This document shows, piece after piece, positions 18,057 through 26,125 of a DNA stretch of 64,000 nt. The position numbers and the translations under genes are program-made. Under the pieces are notes generated by a model. It was not told where the DNA came from, did no database searches, and saw only the letters and a list, made by a program, of their open reading frames with translations. Every line of letters begins with the position of its first letter. Positions within the stretch are counted from its first letter, which is position 1. The stretch lies in contig OZ242021.1 in NCBI GenBank assembly GCA_965204925.1, forward strand, positions 930,001-994,000. The letters are read 5' to 3'. The stretch comes from G963663315 sp965204925. GTDB lineage: Bacteria; Pseudomonadota; Gammaproteobacteria; Arenicellales; Poriferihabitantaceae.

Positions 18057-19448
18057 TTATGCCGGAGTCCGCTTCTTGTCGGGGCGTTTCCAATGCCTGA
18101 CCAAACGCTGCCGCGCACGGGCCACTGCGAGCGTATCGTGTGTTACATCACGGGTGATGGTCGAGCCGGCGCCAATGGTCGAGCCGGCGCCAATCGTGAC
18201 CGGCGCGACCAGTTGACTGGATGAGCCGACCTGTACATCATCGCCAATCACCGTTTTGTGCTTGTTGGCTCCGTCGTAATTGCAGGTAATGGCGCCGGCG
18301 CCCAGATTGACGCGCTTGCCGATCTCGCTGTCTCCGACATAGGAAAGATGATTGATTTTGCTGTGATCCCTTATCCGGCTGTTTTTTACTTCGACGAAAT
18401 TTCCGATGCGTACTCCGTCTTCAAGCGCCGTCCCGGGGCGAATCCGCGCAAACGGGCCAATCCGGCAATTTCTGCCGACTATGGCATTTTCGATCAGGCT
18501 ATTCGCCTCGATCACGCAGCTTCCACCGATAGTCGAGTTGCGTATGAGCGTATTCGGCCCGATCACGACCCCGTCTCCCAGTTGCACCTTCCCCTCCAGT
18601 ATCACGTTGATATCAATCACGCAATCGCGGCCAAAGTCACAGGGTCCGCGCAGGTCGAAACGGGTATGATCCAGCAGTGTAATGCCCCGATTCATCAATT
18701 CTTCGGCGCGTTTCCGTTGGTAGACTCTTTCCACCCGGGCGAGGTCGGCCTTGCTGTTTACGCCAAGGGTTTCACTAACTGAATCAGGAGAAACACTCTG
18801 TATCCTGACCCCGTCCCCGACCGCGTTTGCGATTGCATCGGTCAGGTAGAACTCATTCTGCGCGTTGGCGGGACGGGTCGCAGACAGCCACCGCTTCAGC
18901 TGGCGCGCCCGGGCGCACAGACAGTTGGTATTGGTTTCCCGGATCTTTTTTTGGGCCGCGGTCGCATCCTTTTCCTCTACAATGCCGACGATCTCATTCT
19001 GGCCGTTGCGGATAATCCGACCCATTGCGTGAGGATCATCCAGCAATACGGTGAGCAGGTTCAGATGTTCACCGTGCGCAACAACCCGTTTGAGCGTTGC
19101 CCGGGAAATGAGCGGAACATCCCCGTTCAGAATCAGTACCGATGAATTTTCCGCAATATCCGGCAGCGCCTGCATGACGGCATGACCGGTTCCCTGTTGC
19201 ACAGCCTGCTCGACCCATGTTGGCTGTTGCTCCGCAACCAGAGCAGGACAGCGCTGTTCGATTGCCGATATGACCCGTGCCTTGCCATAACCGACAACAA
19301 CATGGATTCGTTCCGGCTCCAGCCCGGTTACCGTCTCAAGCAGATGTTGCAGCATGGGCGTACCGCCCACCGGATGCAGCGCCTTGGGCAAATCGGAGTG
19401 CATTCTTGTTCCCTGCCCGGCTGCAAGGATAATGGCTTCAAGTGGCAT
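18057..19448 (-). CDS. glmU: Bifunctional UDP-GlcNAc pyrophosphorylase / GlcN-1-P acetyltransferase
   Basis: 463 aa. It acetylates glucosamine-1-P and then couples it to UTP, giving UDP-GlcNAc for peptidoglycan and LPS. Seen: the uridyltransferase motif LAAGQGTRMHSDLPKALHP at the N-terminus, LNGDVPLI near residue 102, and the left-handed beta-helix of hexapeptide repeats from ~residue 250, with HLSYVGDSEIGKRVNLGAG and CNYDGANKHKT, which carry the acetyltransferase residues. It is divergent from the YkgJ-type gene across a 111-bp spacer. Confidence 0.96.
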   Translation of the reverse strand: MPLEAIILAAGQGTRMHSDLPKALHPVGGTPMLQHLLETVTGLEPERIHVVVGYGKARVISAIEQRCPALVAEQQPTWVEQAVQQGTGHAVMQALPDIAENSSVLILNGDVPLISRATLKRVVAHGEHLNLLTVLLDDPHAMGRIIRNGQNEIVGIVEEKDATAAQKKIRETNTNCLCARARQLKRWLSATRPANAQNEFYLTDAIANAVGDGVRIQSVSPDSVSETLGVNSKADLARVERVYQRKRAEELMNRGITLLDHTRFDLRGPCDFGRDCVIDINVILEGKVQLGDGVVIGPNTLIRNSTIGGSCVIEANSLIENAIVGRNCRIGPFARIRPGTALEDGVRIGNFVEVKNSRIRDHSKINHLSYVGDSEIGKRVNLGAGAITCNYDGANKHKTVIGDDVQVGSSSQLVAPVTIGAGSTIGAGSTITRDVTHDTLAVARARQRLVRHWKRPDKKRTPA

Positions 19449-19484
19449 ATTGCTGGTCTGTCAACGTGCAGTATCCGATTTGCG

Positions 19485-19512
19485 TTGCCTGTACACAGCG
19501 CAGGCGTTAATA
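19485..19512 (+). promoter_or_regulatory. Possible sigma70 promoter for the YkgJ-type gene
   Basis: In the glmU/YkgJ divergent spacer, TTGCCT (19485-19490) and TTAATA (19507-19512) are separated by 16 bp, 47 bp ahead of the ATG. Both hexamers deviate from consensus, so this is only a candidate. Confidence 0.3.
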
Positions 19513-19559
19513 TCAATGGTATTGATTTTACATCTGTTTGTACGGAGTTGCCCAAATAA

Positions 19560-20444
19560 ATGTCCCTGCAAGATCTTGAGAAAATCAAGGAAGAAATTCC
19601 CCGGGAAAGCCCGGTTAATCCGGTTGAACTGACCTTGGACAGCGAGTTTCAATTTCACTGTCATAAAAACATTTCCTGTTTCAATGAATGCTGCAAGAAC
19701 ATTGACATCACGCTGATGCCTTACGATATCCAGCGCCTCAAGCGCAGGGCAAACCTGTCGTCCTCCGAGTGGGTTGCAAGATATACGATACCCTTCCCGA
19801 TGGATGGCCATGATATGCCCGGCCTGAAACTGGCCACCCGGCCCGGATCCACCGCCTGTATATTCCTTACGCCGGAAGGTTGCAGTGTATATGAGGATCG
19901 TCCTACGGCCTGCCGCTATTATGCCCTCGGCTCAATGGGGGTACGCAGACAGGGTTCGGCCGAAGTCGAGGATATTTACTTCGTCGTCAGGGAACCCCAC
20001 TGCAAGGGGCATGAGGAACCCCGCACCCTGACTGTGAAGGAATATCTTGCAGAACAGGGGCTTGTGGAGTTTGACGAAAAAAACCGGGAGTGGCGAGACA
20101 TTATCCTCAAGAAACGCTCTTCAGGCCCCACCATAGGCAAGCCAACACCCCGTTCAATGCAGTTATTCGATATGTGCAGTTACGATATCGACAACTTTCG
20201 CGCATTCCTGCAAAGTCCCGGATTCTCGGAGGTATTTGAACTGGATGAGCGGGAGCGGCAGGATCTGGTAACGGACGAGGACAAACTTTTCCAGTTTTCA
20301 TGCCGTTTCCTGAAGCAGGTATTGTACGGGGAAATGAGTATTCCTGTGAAAGCGGACGCAAAACAGAAGCGTCTGCAAAAAAGGAAGCAACGTCCGGGCG
20401 AAAATCAGGAAGACATCTCTGCCGATAGCAAAAAACAACTCTGA
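19560..20444 (+). CDS. YkgJ-family cysteine cluster protein
   Basis: 294 aa. The core is the zinc/iron-chelating CxxxCxxCC-type family (PF03692): FHCHKNISCFNECCKNIDI near residues 30-48, IFLTPEGCSVYEDRPTACRYY near 100-120, and a further PHCKGHE near 150. Eight or more conserved cysteines are present. The biochemical role of the family is not firmly known; metal binding is inferred. The C-terminal ~100 residues are charged and end in a lysine-rich tail. It is followed by the broken rimO. Confidence 0.82.
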   Translation: MSLQDLEKIKEEIPRESPVNPVELTLDSEFQFHCHKNISCFNECCKNIDITLMPYDIQRLKRRANLSSSEWVARYTIPFPMDGHDMPGLKLATRPGSTACIFLTPEGCSVYEDRPTACRYYALGSMGVRRQGSAEVEDIYFVVREPHCKGHEEPRTLTVKEYLAEQGLVEFDEKNREWRDIILKKRSSGPTIGKPTPRSMQLFDMCSYDIDNFRAFLQSPGFSEVFELDERERQDLVTDEDKLFQFSCRFLKQVLYGEMSIPVKADAKQKRLQKRKQRPGENQEDISADSKKQL

Positions 20445-20493
20445 TCGTGCGCCAGGTCCACGGCGCAGTGGCACGTTAGCCACAGCGGCGGGA

Positions 20494-21487
20494 GTGCCCG
20501 GCAAGATCGGTTTCGTCGGTCTTGGCTGCGCCAAGGCGACCGTGGATTCGGAACGCATTCTGACCGAGTTGCGGGCACAGGGTTATCAAATGACGGCGCA
20601 ATACGATGACGCGGATCTGGTCATCGTCAACACTTGCGGTTTCACGTATGACGCGATTGAGGAATCGCTGCAAACCATCGGGGAGGCGCTGCTCGCAAAT
20701 GGCCGGGTGATCGTCACCGGGCGCCTGGGTGCACAAGGCGGTATCGTGCAGCAGGCTCATCCCGAAGTGCTGGCGGTAACCGGCCCCGCGACCACCCGGG
20801 AAGTGACGGAAGCGGTCCACCAGCGCTTGCCTCCGGTGCATGACCCTTTCCGGGACCCGGTGCCTGCGGGTGGTTTCAAGCTGACTCCCCGGCACTATGC
20901 TTATTTGAAGATATCGGAGGTCTGCAACCACCATTGTTCGTTCTGCATTATTCCGCAAATGCGGGACAAGCTGGCCAGTCGCCCGGCCTGTGATGTGATA
21001 GATGAGGCCGAAGCCCTGGTCAGCGCCGGAGTGCGGGAGTTGCGGATTGTTTCCCAGGACACCAGCGCTTATGGCCTGGATCTGAAATACCGCACTTCGT
21101 TTCATGGCGCTAGGCCGCTCCGATCGCATATCCAGGATCCGGCAGAGGCGCTGGGCCAACTGGGAGTATGGGTGCGATTGCACTATGTCTATCCGTACCC
21201 GCATGTCGATAATTTGATACCGCTGATGGCCGAGGGTACGCTGCTGCCTTATATTGACGTCCCGTTTCAGCACGCAAGCCGACCCGTGCTGAAAGCGATG
21301 AAGCGGCCGGCGCATATGGTCGACGCCGTGGACGATGAACAGGCGCTCGACCGCAGCGAGAGAGACGTCTCGAAGTTGATGGCGTAATCAAAGCCGAGGG
21401 CTGCGAACCACAATGCTCACCCGATGACATTATCCGGGTCAAGGTAACCGGCGCAACGAACTACGATTTGCTGGGCCACGCTGTAAC
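20494..21487 (+). pseudogene. rimO: Ribosomal protein S12 methylthiotransferase, degraded
   Basis: The frame starts at GTG 20494 and matches RimO, which methylthiolates Asp89 of S12: KIGFVGLGCAK, VIVNTCGF, the radical-SAM CNHHCSFC, RLHYVYPYPHVD, DVPFQHASRPVLKAMKRPA. Three lesions are visible. The third N-terminal cluster cysteine is changed (VTGRLGA where the family has VTGCLGA). The sequence jumps from MKRPAH directly to VDAVDDEQAL, deleting roughly 100 codons between the radical-SAM core and the TRAM domain. A one-base loss near 21373-21378 gives a stop at 21385-21387, while the rest of TRAM (IIRVKVTGATNYDLLGHAV) continues in another frame to ~21487. Confidence 0.88.
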
Positions 21488-21496
21488 CCGCGACCC

Positions 21497-22179
21497 GTGG
21501 AAGTGCAAGCCCGGGAAGAGGCGGTGAGAGGCTCTTGTGCGGTGTTCCGGATTCTTCGTACCGGAGCGCCGTGGCGGGATCTGCCACCGGATTACGGCGA
21601 CTGGAAGAACACCCACCGGCGCTTTAGTCGCTGGCGGGACAAGGGAATCTGGGAAGGGTTGCTGGAACAGATCATGGAGGATCCGGATTACGAGTGGCTG
21701 ATGATCGATGCGAGCCATATCAAGGCGCCTCCCCACGGGGCTGGGGCGCGAGGCGGGAATCAGGCGATGGAACGCACAAAAGGGGACTCAACACGAAACT
21801 GCATCTGGCCGTGGATGCGCATGGTCTGCCGGTCCGAGCGGTTGTTACGGAAGGCGCCACGGCTGATTGTAGCCAGGCTGACTTCCTGATCGAGGGGATC
21901 GATGCCGGCGCTCTGCTGGCGCACCGGGCTTATGACACCAATGCCATTGTGGCATACTGTACCGGACAGGGCATCAAGCTGGTGATTCCGTCGAAGCGCA
22001 ATCGCCGAGAGCCACGGGAGCATGATGCGTATCTCTACCGTCTGCGGCATCTGGTGGAGAATGCCTTCCTGCATCTCAAGCGTTGGCGGGGCATTGCCAC
22101 CCGCTATGCGAAGAATACCAGTTCTTTCCTTGCTGCCATTCATATTCGATGCCTTGCCCTGTGGACCGCTGTCTTGTGA
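21497..22179 (+). mobile_element. IS5-family transposase remnant
   Basis: Two overlapping frames (21497-21889 and 21694-22179) together give an IS5-type DDE transposase: RILRTGAPWRDLPPDYGDW, MIDASHIKA with the first Asp, then after a frame change near 21775-21790, GLNTKLHLAVDAHGLPVRAV and LVENAFLHLKRWRGIATRY with the final Glu. The N-terminal ~35 residues are missing, and the second catalytic Asp position reads AHRAYD, with His where IS5 proteins have Asp. It is likely dead. No terminal inverted repeats could be identified with confidence. Confidence 0.8.
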
Positions 22180-22180
22180 C

Positions 22181-22357
22181 GATAGTATCTACGAAAAAGC
22201 CGCTGATGCAGCGCAGAATCTCGACGCCGCGCTGGAGGGTTTGCGGGAAACCGGCAAAGAAACAATGCGTGTGGCGGAAGCCTTCAGGCTTCTTGCAGAG
22301 GAAGTTGAACGCAACAAGAAAGGCGTATTAACAAGGCTCTTTGGCAGGAGACGATGA
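22181..22357 (+). pseudogene. 3' end of an amputated gene of unknown function
   Basis: Directly after the transposase stop, an open frame of ~58 codons (KAADAAQNLDAAL, ETMRVAEAFRLLAEEVE, GVLTRLFGRRR) runs to a TGA that overlaps the next ATG (ATGA at 22354-22357). It is helical and charged with no start of its own, so it is the tail of a gene whose 5' part was removed at the IS boundary. The coupling to the following membrane gene suggests it belonged to the same operon. Confidence 0.6.
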
Positions 22358-23196
22358 ATCCGTACCGACGAGGTACAATCCTCGGCCTCACTGTCGCTGA
22401 AACATTCATTCTTCTTTTTTTCCTTTTGCTGTTTGCGCTTTTCGGCTTTATCTACCAGGACAACTTGCCTCCCGAACGTGAGCCTGAAGATCCGGGAAGC
22501 GGCCCAGCAGTCTGGGACATCCCAAACCAGATTGAAACCCTGACCAGCAGAGCCGCTGCGGCGCGCAGCGCCCAAGAAGAAGCCCTGCGGGCGCGTGATG
22601 CCACAGAAAGCGAGCGCGACCGGGCGCTCGAAGAACTGAAAGACGCACATATGACCGAACAAGCGGCCACTCAGGCTCACGACAGCGCGGAATATGAACG
22701 CGATCAGGCCGTTGAAGAACTCAGGGAGGCGCGCATGGCTGAAGAGGCAGCTATCCGGGCCCGCGACGCCGCAGAACGTGAACGCGACCGGCTGTTGCTA
22801 AGCCTGTCCAAGGGAAAGAACCCGCCATGCTGGTACAAGGTCGTTGCCGACAGGGGAGGCACACGTGAGATGCCGCTCTATGTGTTCAATGTAGCCATAT
22901 TCGAAGACGGGATCGTCCCGGGCCGGAGAGAAGCCCCTCCGGGCGGCGCATTTGATGATGGCGGAGGATTATACTCAGAAGAATGGGAACGCCTCGACAT
23001 CGGAGGTTTACCCTACGAGAAAAAGCTCTCAGTGACAGAGAGTTCCGGGATGCGGTTCACAATCTTGTCAGTTCAGGGAAAAAGCCAGGTTCGCACTTAC
23101 GAATGTGTGTTCGGCGTAAAAGTCTGGGACAAGACCCCGCCACACGCAAAAAAGAGATGGAAAGCCGCTCACGATCGAGTCATAGCAGGGAATTGA
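22354..23196 (+). CDS. Membrane-anchored coiled-coil protein with a C-terminal unknown domain
   Basis: 280 aa, not assigned to a family. Residues ~11-33 form one transmembrane helix containing a glutamate (LTVAETFILLFF), reminiscent of MotB/ExbD-like anchors. Residues ~55-155 are heptad-rich and contain an internal repeat: blocks ending ATESERDRALEEL, SAEYERDQAVEEL and AAERERDRLLL. Residues ~158-280 form a globular domain starting PPCWYKVVADRGG, with VFGVKVWDKTPP near its end. A peptidoglycan-binding OmpA domain is not seen. It is coupled to the preceding truncated frame. Confidence 0.65.
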   Translation: MNPYRRGTILGLTVAETFILLFFLLLFALFGFIYQDNLPPEREPEDPGSGPAVWDIPNQIETLTSRAAAARSAQEEALRARDATESERDRALEELKDAHMTEQAATQAHDSAEYERDQAVEELREARMAEEAAIRARDAAERERDRLLLSLSKGKNPPCWYKVVADRGGTREMPLYVFNVAIFEDGIVPGRREAPPGGAFDDGGGLYSEEWERLDIGGLPYEKKLSVTESSGMRFTILSVQGKSQVRTYECVFGVKVWDKTPPHAKKRWKAAHDRVIAGN

Positions 23197-23209
23197 GTAA
23201 GGCTTGCCG

Positions 23210-23872
23210 GTGTCCGGGGAAGAGGTTTCCAAGATCGGGCCGCAGAATATGCGGGCAGTGGAAGAGACCTTCACCTATCGTTTGGTCTGGGCATTGGAAG
23301 CTGTCCGTACCCGCCGCATGTCCCTCGGCTGGTCTCCGGAGATGGTAACAGGCGGCGGCGCTGCGACGGTCGAAACCGGCGTGCCACAATTCATGATGGC
23401 GATGCTGATCCGCGCTGGCCTTCCTTCACGGCGCGCAGCCATGGCGGCGATTGAGAATGCCAAGCCTGTCTTCGTCACTCCCGCCGAGATGCGGGACTGG
23501 CTCGAATCCGACGAAATCACGGCCTACACGGACGCCAGTGACTGGCCAACGCCCGACACGGCGCTGCTATGGGCGCGGTTTCGAACTGAAGCTCTTAGCG
23601 GCGGTACCCAGAAATGGTCAATCGAATACTACAAGGGTCTGCTTGACACCGAGGTTGCACCGCTTGCTGGCCTGTATCGGATTGTCACCGACGAGGAAGA
23701 TGGGCGAACTTGGCTAACCACACCGGACTATCAGCGAATCGCTGCGTTCAAAAAACCAGCCGTCGGTCCCAAGCCCAGTCTGTTCTCGGGTCGGCTGCCG
23801 GGAGGCGCCAGACTGGTGAAAGCCTTGCGTGTCGGCCATGGGAAACTGCTCTGGCCGCTGGCCGATGCGTAG
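23210..23872 (+). CDS. Hypothetical protein, possibly part of a larger protein
   Basis: About 220 aa, unrecognised. It begins 13 bp after the previous gene; GTG 23210 has a good Shine-Dalgarno (AAGG at 23199-23202), TTG 23204 is the alternative. Hydrophilic and soluble, with KIGPQNMRAVEETFTYRLVW (parts) near the N-terminus and VTPAEMRDWLESDE in the middle. The abrupt start and lack of a recognisable fold would fit the C-terminal piece of a large protein such as a helicase, but this is speculation. Confidence 0.5.
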   Translation: MSGEEVSKIGPQNMRAVEETFTYRLVWALEAVRTRRMSLGWSPEMVTGGGAATVETGVPQFMMAMLIRAGLPSRRAAMAAIENAKPVFVTPAEMRDWLESDEITAYTDASDWPTPDTALLWARFRTEALSGGTQKWSIEYYKGLLDTEVAPLAGLYRIVTDEEDGRTWLTTPDYQRIAAFKKPAVGPKPSLFSGRLPGGARLVKALRVGHGKLLWPLADA

Positions 23873-24124
23873 GAAGAGATTGTGACCATGCTCTATACTT
23901 AATACTGTCGCCACAAGATGGCAGCCCACAGAGCGAGACAAATGCGTGAAAAGCGAACAAATTTCTCCCACTTTCACCAGCAATGGATACGTTGACATTA
24001 AACATGATCTGGCGGTCAGCTATTTTCCCCCTAAACCGAACCTGTGCCGGTTTATCAAATAATTCCCACCAAGTGACCGGAAAGGATAGATAACCCAAAC
24101 TGACGCAGCTTTTTGCGCGCCAAG
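23873..24124. other. Non-coding spacer ahead of the GTPase module
   Basis: About 250 bp with no supportable gene. It is more AT-rich than its surroundings and contains no clear repeat or RNA structure. The promoter-like element of the downstream module begins at its right end. Confidence 0.5.
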
Positions 24125-24153
24125 TCGCAAAAAATTCGACATCATTGTATAAT
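24125..24153 (+). promoter_or_regulatory. Promoter candidate for the membrane/GTPase module
   Basis: A perfect -10 hexamer TATAAT lies at 24148-24153, 27 bp ahead of ATG 24181. The -35 position with 17-bp spacing reads TCGCAA (24125-24130), a weak match. A Shine-Dalgarno-like AAAGG precedes the ATG at 24169-24173. Confidence 0.5.
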
Positions 24154-24180
24154 TCCCAATAGACATACAAAGGTACTGCC

Positions 24181-25191
24181 ATGAACCCAGAATACCCTGA
24201 TAGCGAAATGCCACGAGGAACTTTTTTTGATGTCATATTTGCAGTGATCCTTATCATAGCTTCCGGGTTTAGCGCATACACAACCTATCTTGGCTTCTCG
24301 CAGGACCTGCCGCTTTACATGAGTTTCCCGATCGCGGCGATCATTGGGTTGGGGCTTTTGGGGATTAACTTCAAGATTCGGGCGGCACGCATTGCCGATA
24401 GCTCCCTCGCTTGGCCGTTCCTTGTGTTTTTTATCGTGTTTGTATTCAGCTTCATCAGCAATACGAACGCCTTTTATTCGCGACTCATTGAAGATGACAT
24501 CGTGCGGGAAACGCAAGAAGAAGGGTGGTCTTTGTTTGATAAAGAGAGTACAAGGGCGCTCAAGTTGATTGATGATAATCCACAATACCAAAACGAGCTT
24601 GCGATGGTCGCGGAGGTGGAAAACGAGATTACCAAGCTCAGGGAACAAATTACTGACCCACGCAATTTAGGGCTCGGACCACGTGCCCAAGAGCACTTGA
24701 AACGGATCGAGGAGCTCCTGCAAACGGAGTCCACTGATCTGGTACCCCCTTCAGCGGAACGGCCTATACAGGAACACGATCAGTACGCCGAAAAGCTTGA
24801 GAAACACATTCGCGACCTCATTGATGAACGCTATCGCCGAGGGGTCGTGCACAAATATGTATCCCTCCACGAGGATATACAGAGAAAAAGAAACACTCAT
24901 CAAAAGCGTATTAACGAGAAAAACTACCGCCGGAGCTATACTGATGAAATGCAGCGCGACCTCAAATCAATTGAGAATGAGATTAACCGGCACTTATCCC
25001 CGGTCCCAGATCTTGAACTTGATCAAATTAATGATAAAGCGGACGAAGTCGGCAAATTCAAATACACTTGGAGAAATTTCGTGCAAGCAGTAAGTCCGGT
25101 TGCAATCGCCCTTTCGGTCATATTGGGCGCTCTGCTTGATATTCTGGCTCCGATGATGTCCATCGCATTTTACCGTCCCCAATATGACTAG
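24181..25191 (+). CDS. Multi-pass membrane protein with coiled-coil middle (GTPase module, gene 1)
   Basis: 336 aa, no family recognised. Three predicted transmembrane helices lie in the first ~100 residues (FFDVIFAVILIIASGFSAY, YMSFPIAAIIGLGLLGI, WPFLVFFIVFVFSFIS). A long charged helical region (~105-295) follows, rich in Glu/Lys/Arg. A last hydrophobic helix (VSPVAIALSVILGALLDIL) sits near the C-terminus. It overlaps the GTPase gene by 8 bp, so the two are likely co-translated. The architecture suggests a membrane scaffold or effector whose helical domain is cytosolic. Confidence 0.72.
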   Translation: MNPEYPDSEMPRGTFFDVIFAVILIIASGFSAYTTYLGFSQDLPLYMSFPIAAIIGLGLLGINFKIRAARIADSSLAWPFLVFFIVFVFSFISNTNAFYSRLIEDDIVRETQEEGWSLFDKESTRALKLIDDNPQYQNELAMVAEVENEITKLREQITDPRNLGLGPRAQEHLKRIEELLQTESTDLVPPSAERPIQEHDQYAEKLEKHIRDLIDERYRRGVVHKYVSLHEDIQRKRNTHQKRINEKNYRRSYTDEMQRDLKSIENEINRHLSPVPDLELDQINDKADEVGKFKYTWRNFVQAVSPVAIALSVILGALLDILAPMMSIAFYRPQYD

Positions 25192-26125
25192 CCCAGATGA
25201 CCTCCGAGCGAACGGGGGGCTTACAAGCCCAAACCGCGTACCGCCTCTTCCGCAGGGCGGGTATTGCTTGTTTACTGCGGGCGTTGTTGGAGCCGGAAAG
25301 TCCACGCTCCAGCACGCTTTGATTCACCGGCTCTACACGGACGAGCGCATTGATCTTACGTTCCAGAATGAAGACGGGCAAACAAATCCCAGCGGAGAAC
25401 TCTTGGGCTGGATCAACAGATTCGACCGGGGCGAATTCCCTGAACGCACCCCACAAGGCACACTCCAGACTTTTTTCATTGAATTCGGTCAGAGTAGGCG
25501 ATCAGTCAAACTCAGTTTCATGGAAATCTCAGGCGAGGATTTCCAGGCTATCCTGCCAAAAAGAGAACAACCTGACTACGAACCAGCGTTGCCGTCGGAG
25601 TTGGAAAATGTCCTGACAACAAAGAGCGTTAGAAAACTGTTTATCTTCGTGGCCGATACAACCCGGCACGGTCCCGAAACTACCCCGAACAAATCGACAG
25701 ACGACCGAGATCAACGCCTCTTCGAAGACATGATGTTCAGCGGACTTCTCGCCCACATACGGGATCTTGGTCTAAGTCGAATCCGGCTCCTTTTCGTTGC
25801 TGCAAAATGGGACGCTGTTCCGAACCGTAATCTTGACCCCAAGCGATTCTTCGGAGAACATTTTCCTCAGACCAAGTCCGCTCTTCGCCGTTTCGAGAAA
25901 GCACAAGTTCAGTACATTCGATTCACGGTTGGAAACGTCCAGACCAGTGGAGACACAGCGGTGGGCAGCACGCGGGCACCAATCGTGGAGAAGCACGACT
26001 TTCAACCCATCAAACGTGTGATCCAGTGGGTCTACGTCCATGCAACCGATCGAACCTTATCGGGCTATCCGTCGGTTCGTTTGACGTTCTGGCAAAAGAT
26101 CAAGCAATGGTCAACAACGAACTGA
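25184..26125 (+). CDS. P-loop GTPase-like protein (GTPase module, gene 2)
   Basis: 313 aa. A Walker A/G1 loop (AGVVGAGKSTL) lies at residues ~32-42. A G3-like strand (SFMEISGED, residues 111-119) has Glu in place of the usual Asp of DxxG. A G4-like motif, VAAKWD, near residue 207 stands for T/NKxD. FIFVADTTRHG near 150 follows a beta-strand as in TRAFAC-type GTPases. There is no transmembrane segment, so it is probably cytosolic and recruited by the flanking membrane proteins. It shares its 5' end with gene 1 and its 3' end with gene 3. Similar stand-alone GTPases occur in prokaryotic conflict systems, but no specific match is claimed. Confidence 0.72.
   Translation: MTSPDDLRANGGLTSPNRVPPLPQGGYCLFTAGVVGAGKSTLQHALIHRLYTDERIDLTFQNEDGQTNPSGELLGWINRFDRGEFPERTPQGTLQTFFIEFGQSRRSVKLSFMEISGEDFQAILPKREQPDYEPALPSELENVLTTKSVRKLFIFVADTTRHGPETTPNKSTDDRDQRLFEDMMFSGLLAHIRDLGLSRIRLLFVAAKWDAVPNRNLDPKRFFGEHFPQTKSALRRFEKAQVQYIRFTVGNVQTSGDTAVGSTRAPIVEKHDFQPIKRVIQWVYVHATDRTLSGYPSVRLTFWQKIKQWSTTN

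Noticed and set aside
21497..22179. Programmed ribosomal frameshift giving a functional transposase
   Set aside because: A slippery-looking aaaagggg run exists near 21777, but the missing N-terminus and the His at the second catalytic position argue that the transposase is dead.
22354..23196. Assignment to ZorB of the Zorya defence system
   Set aside because: The membrane anchor and coiled coil are suggestive, but the OmpA/MotB peptidoglycan-binding domain is not seen and no ZorA is present.
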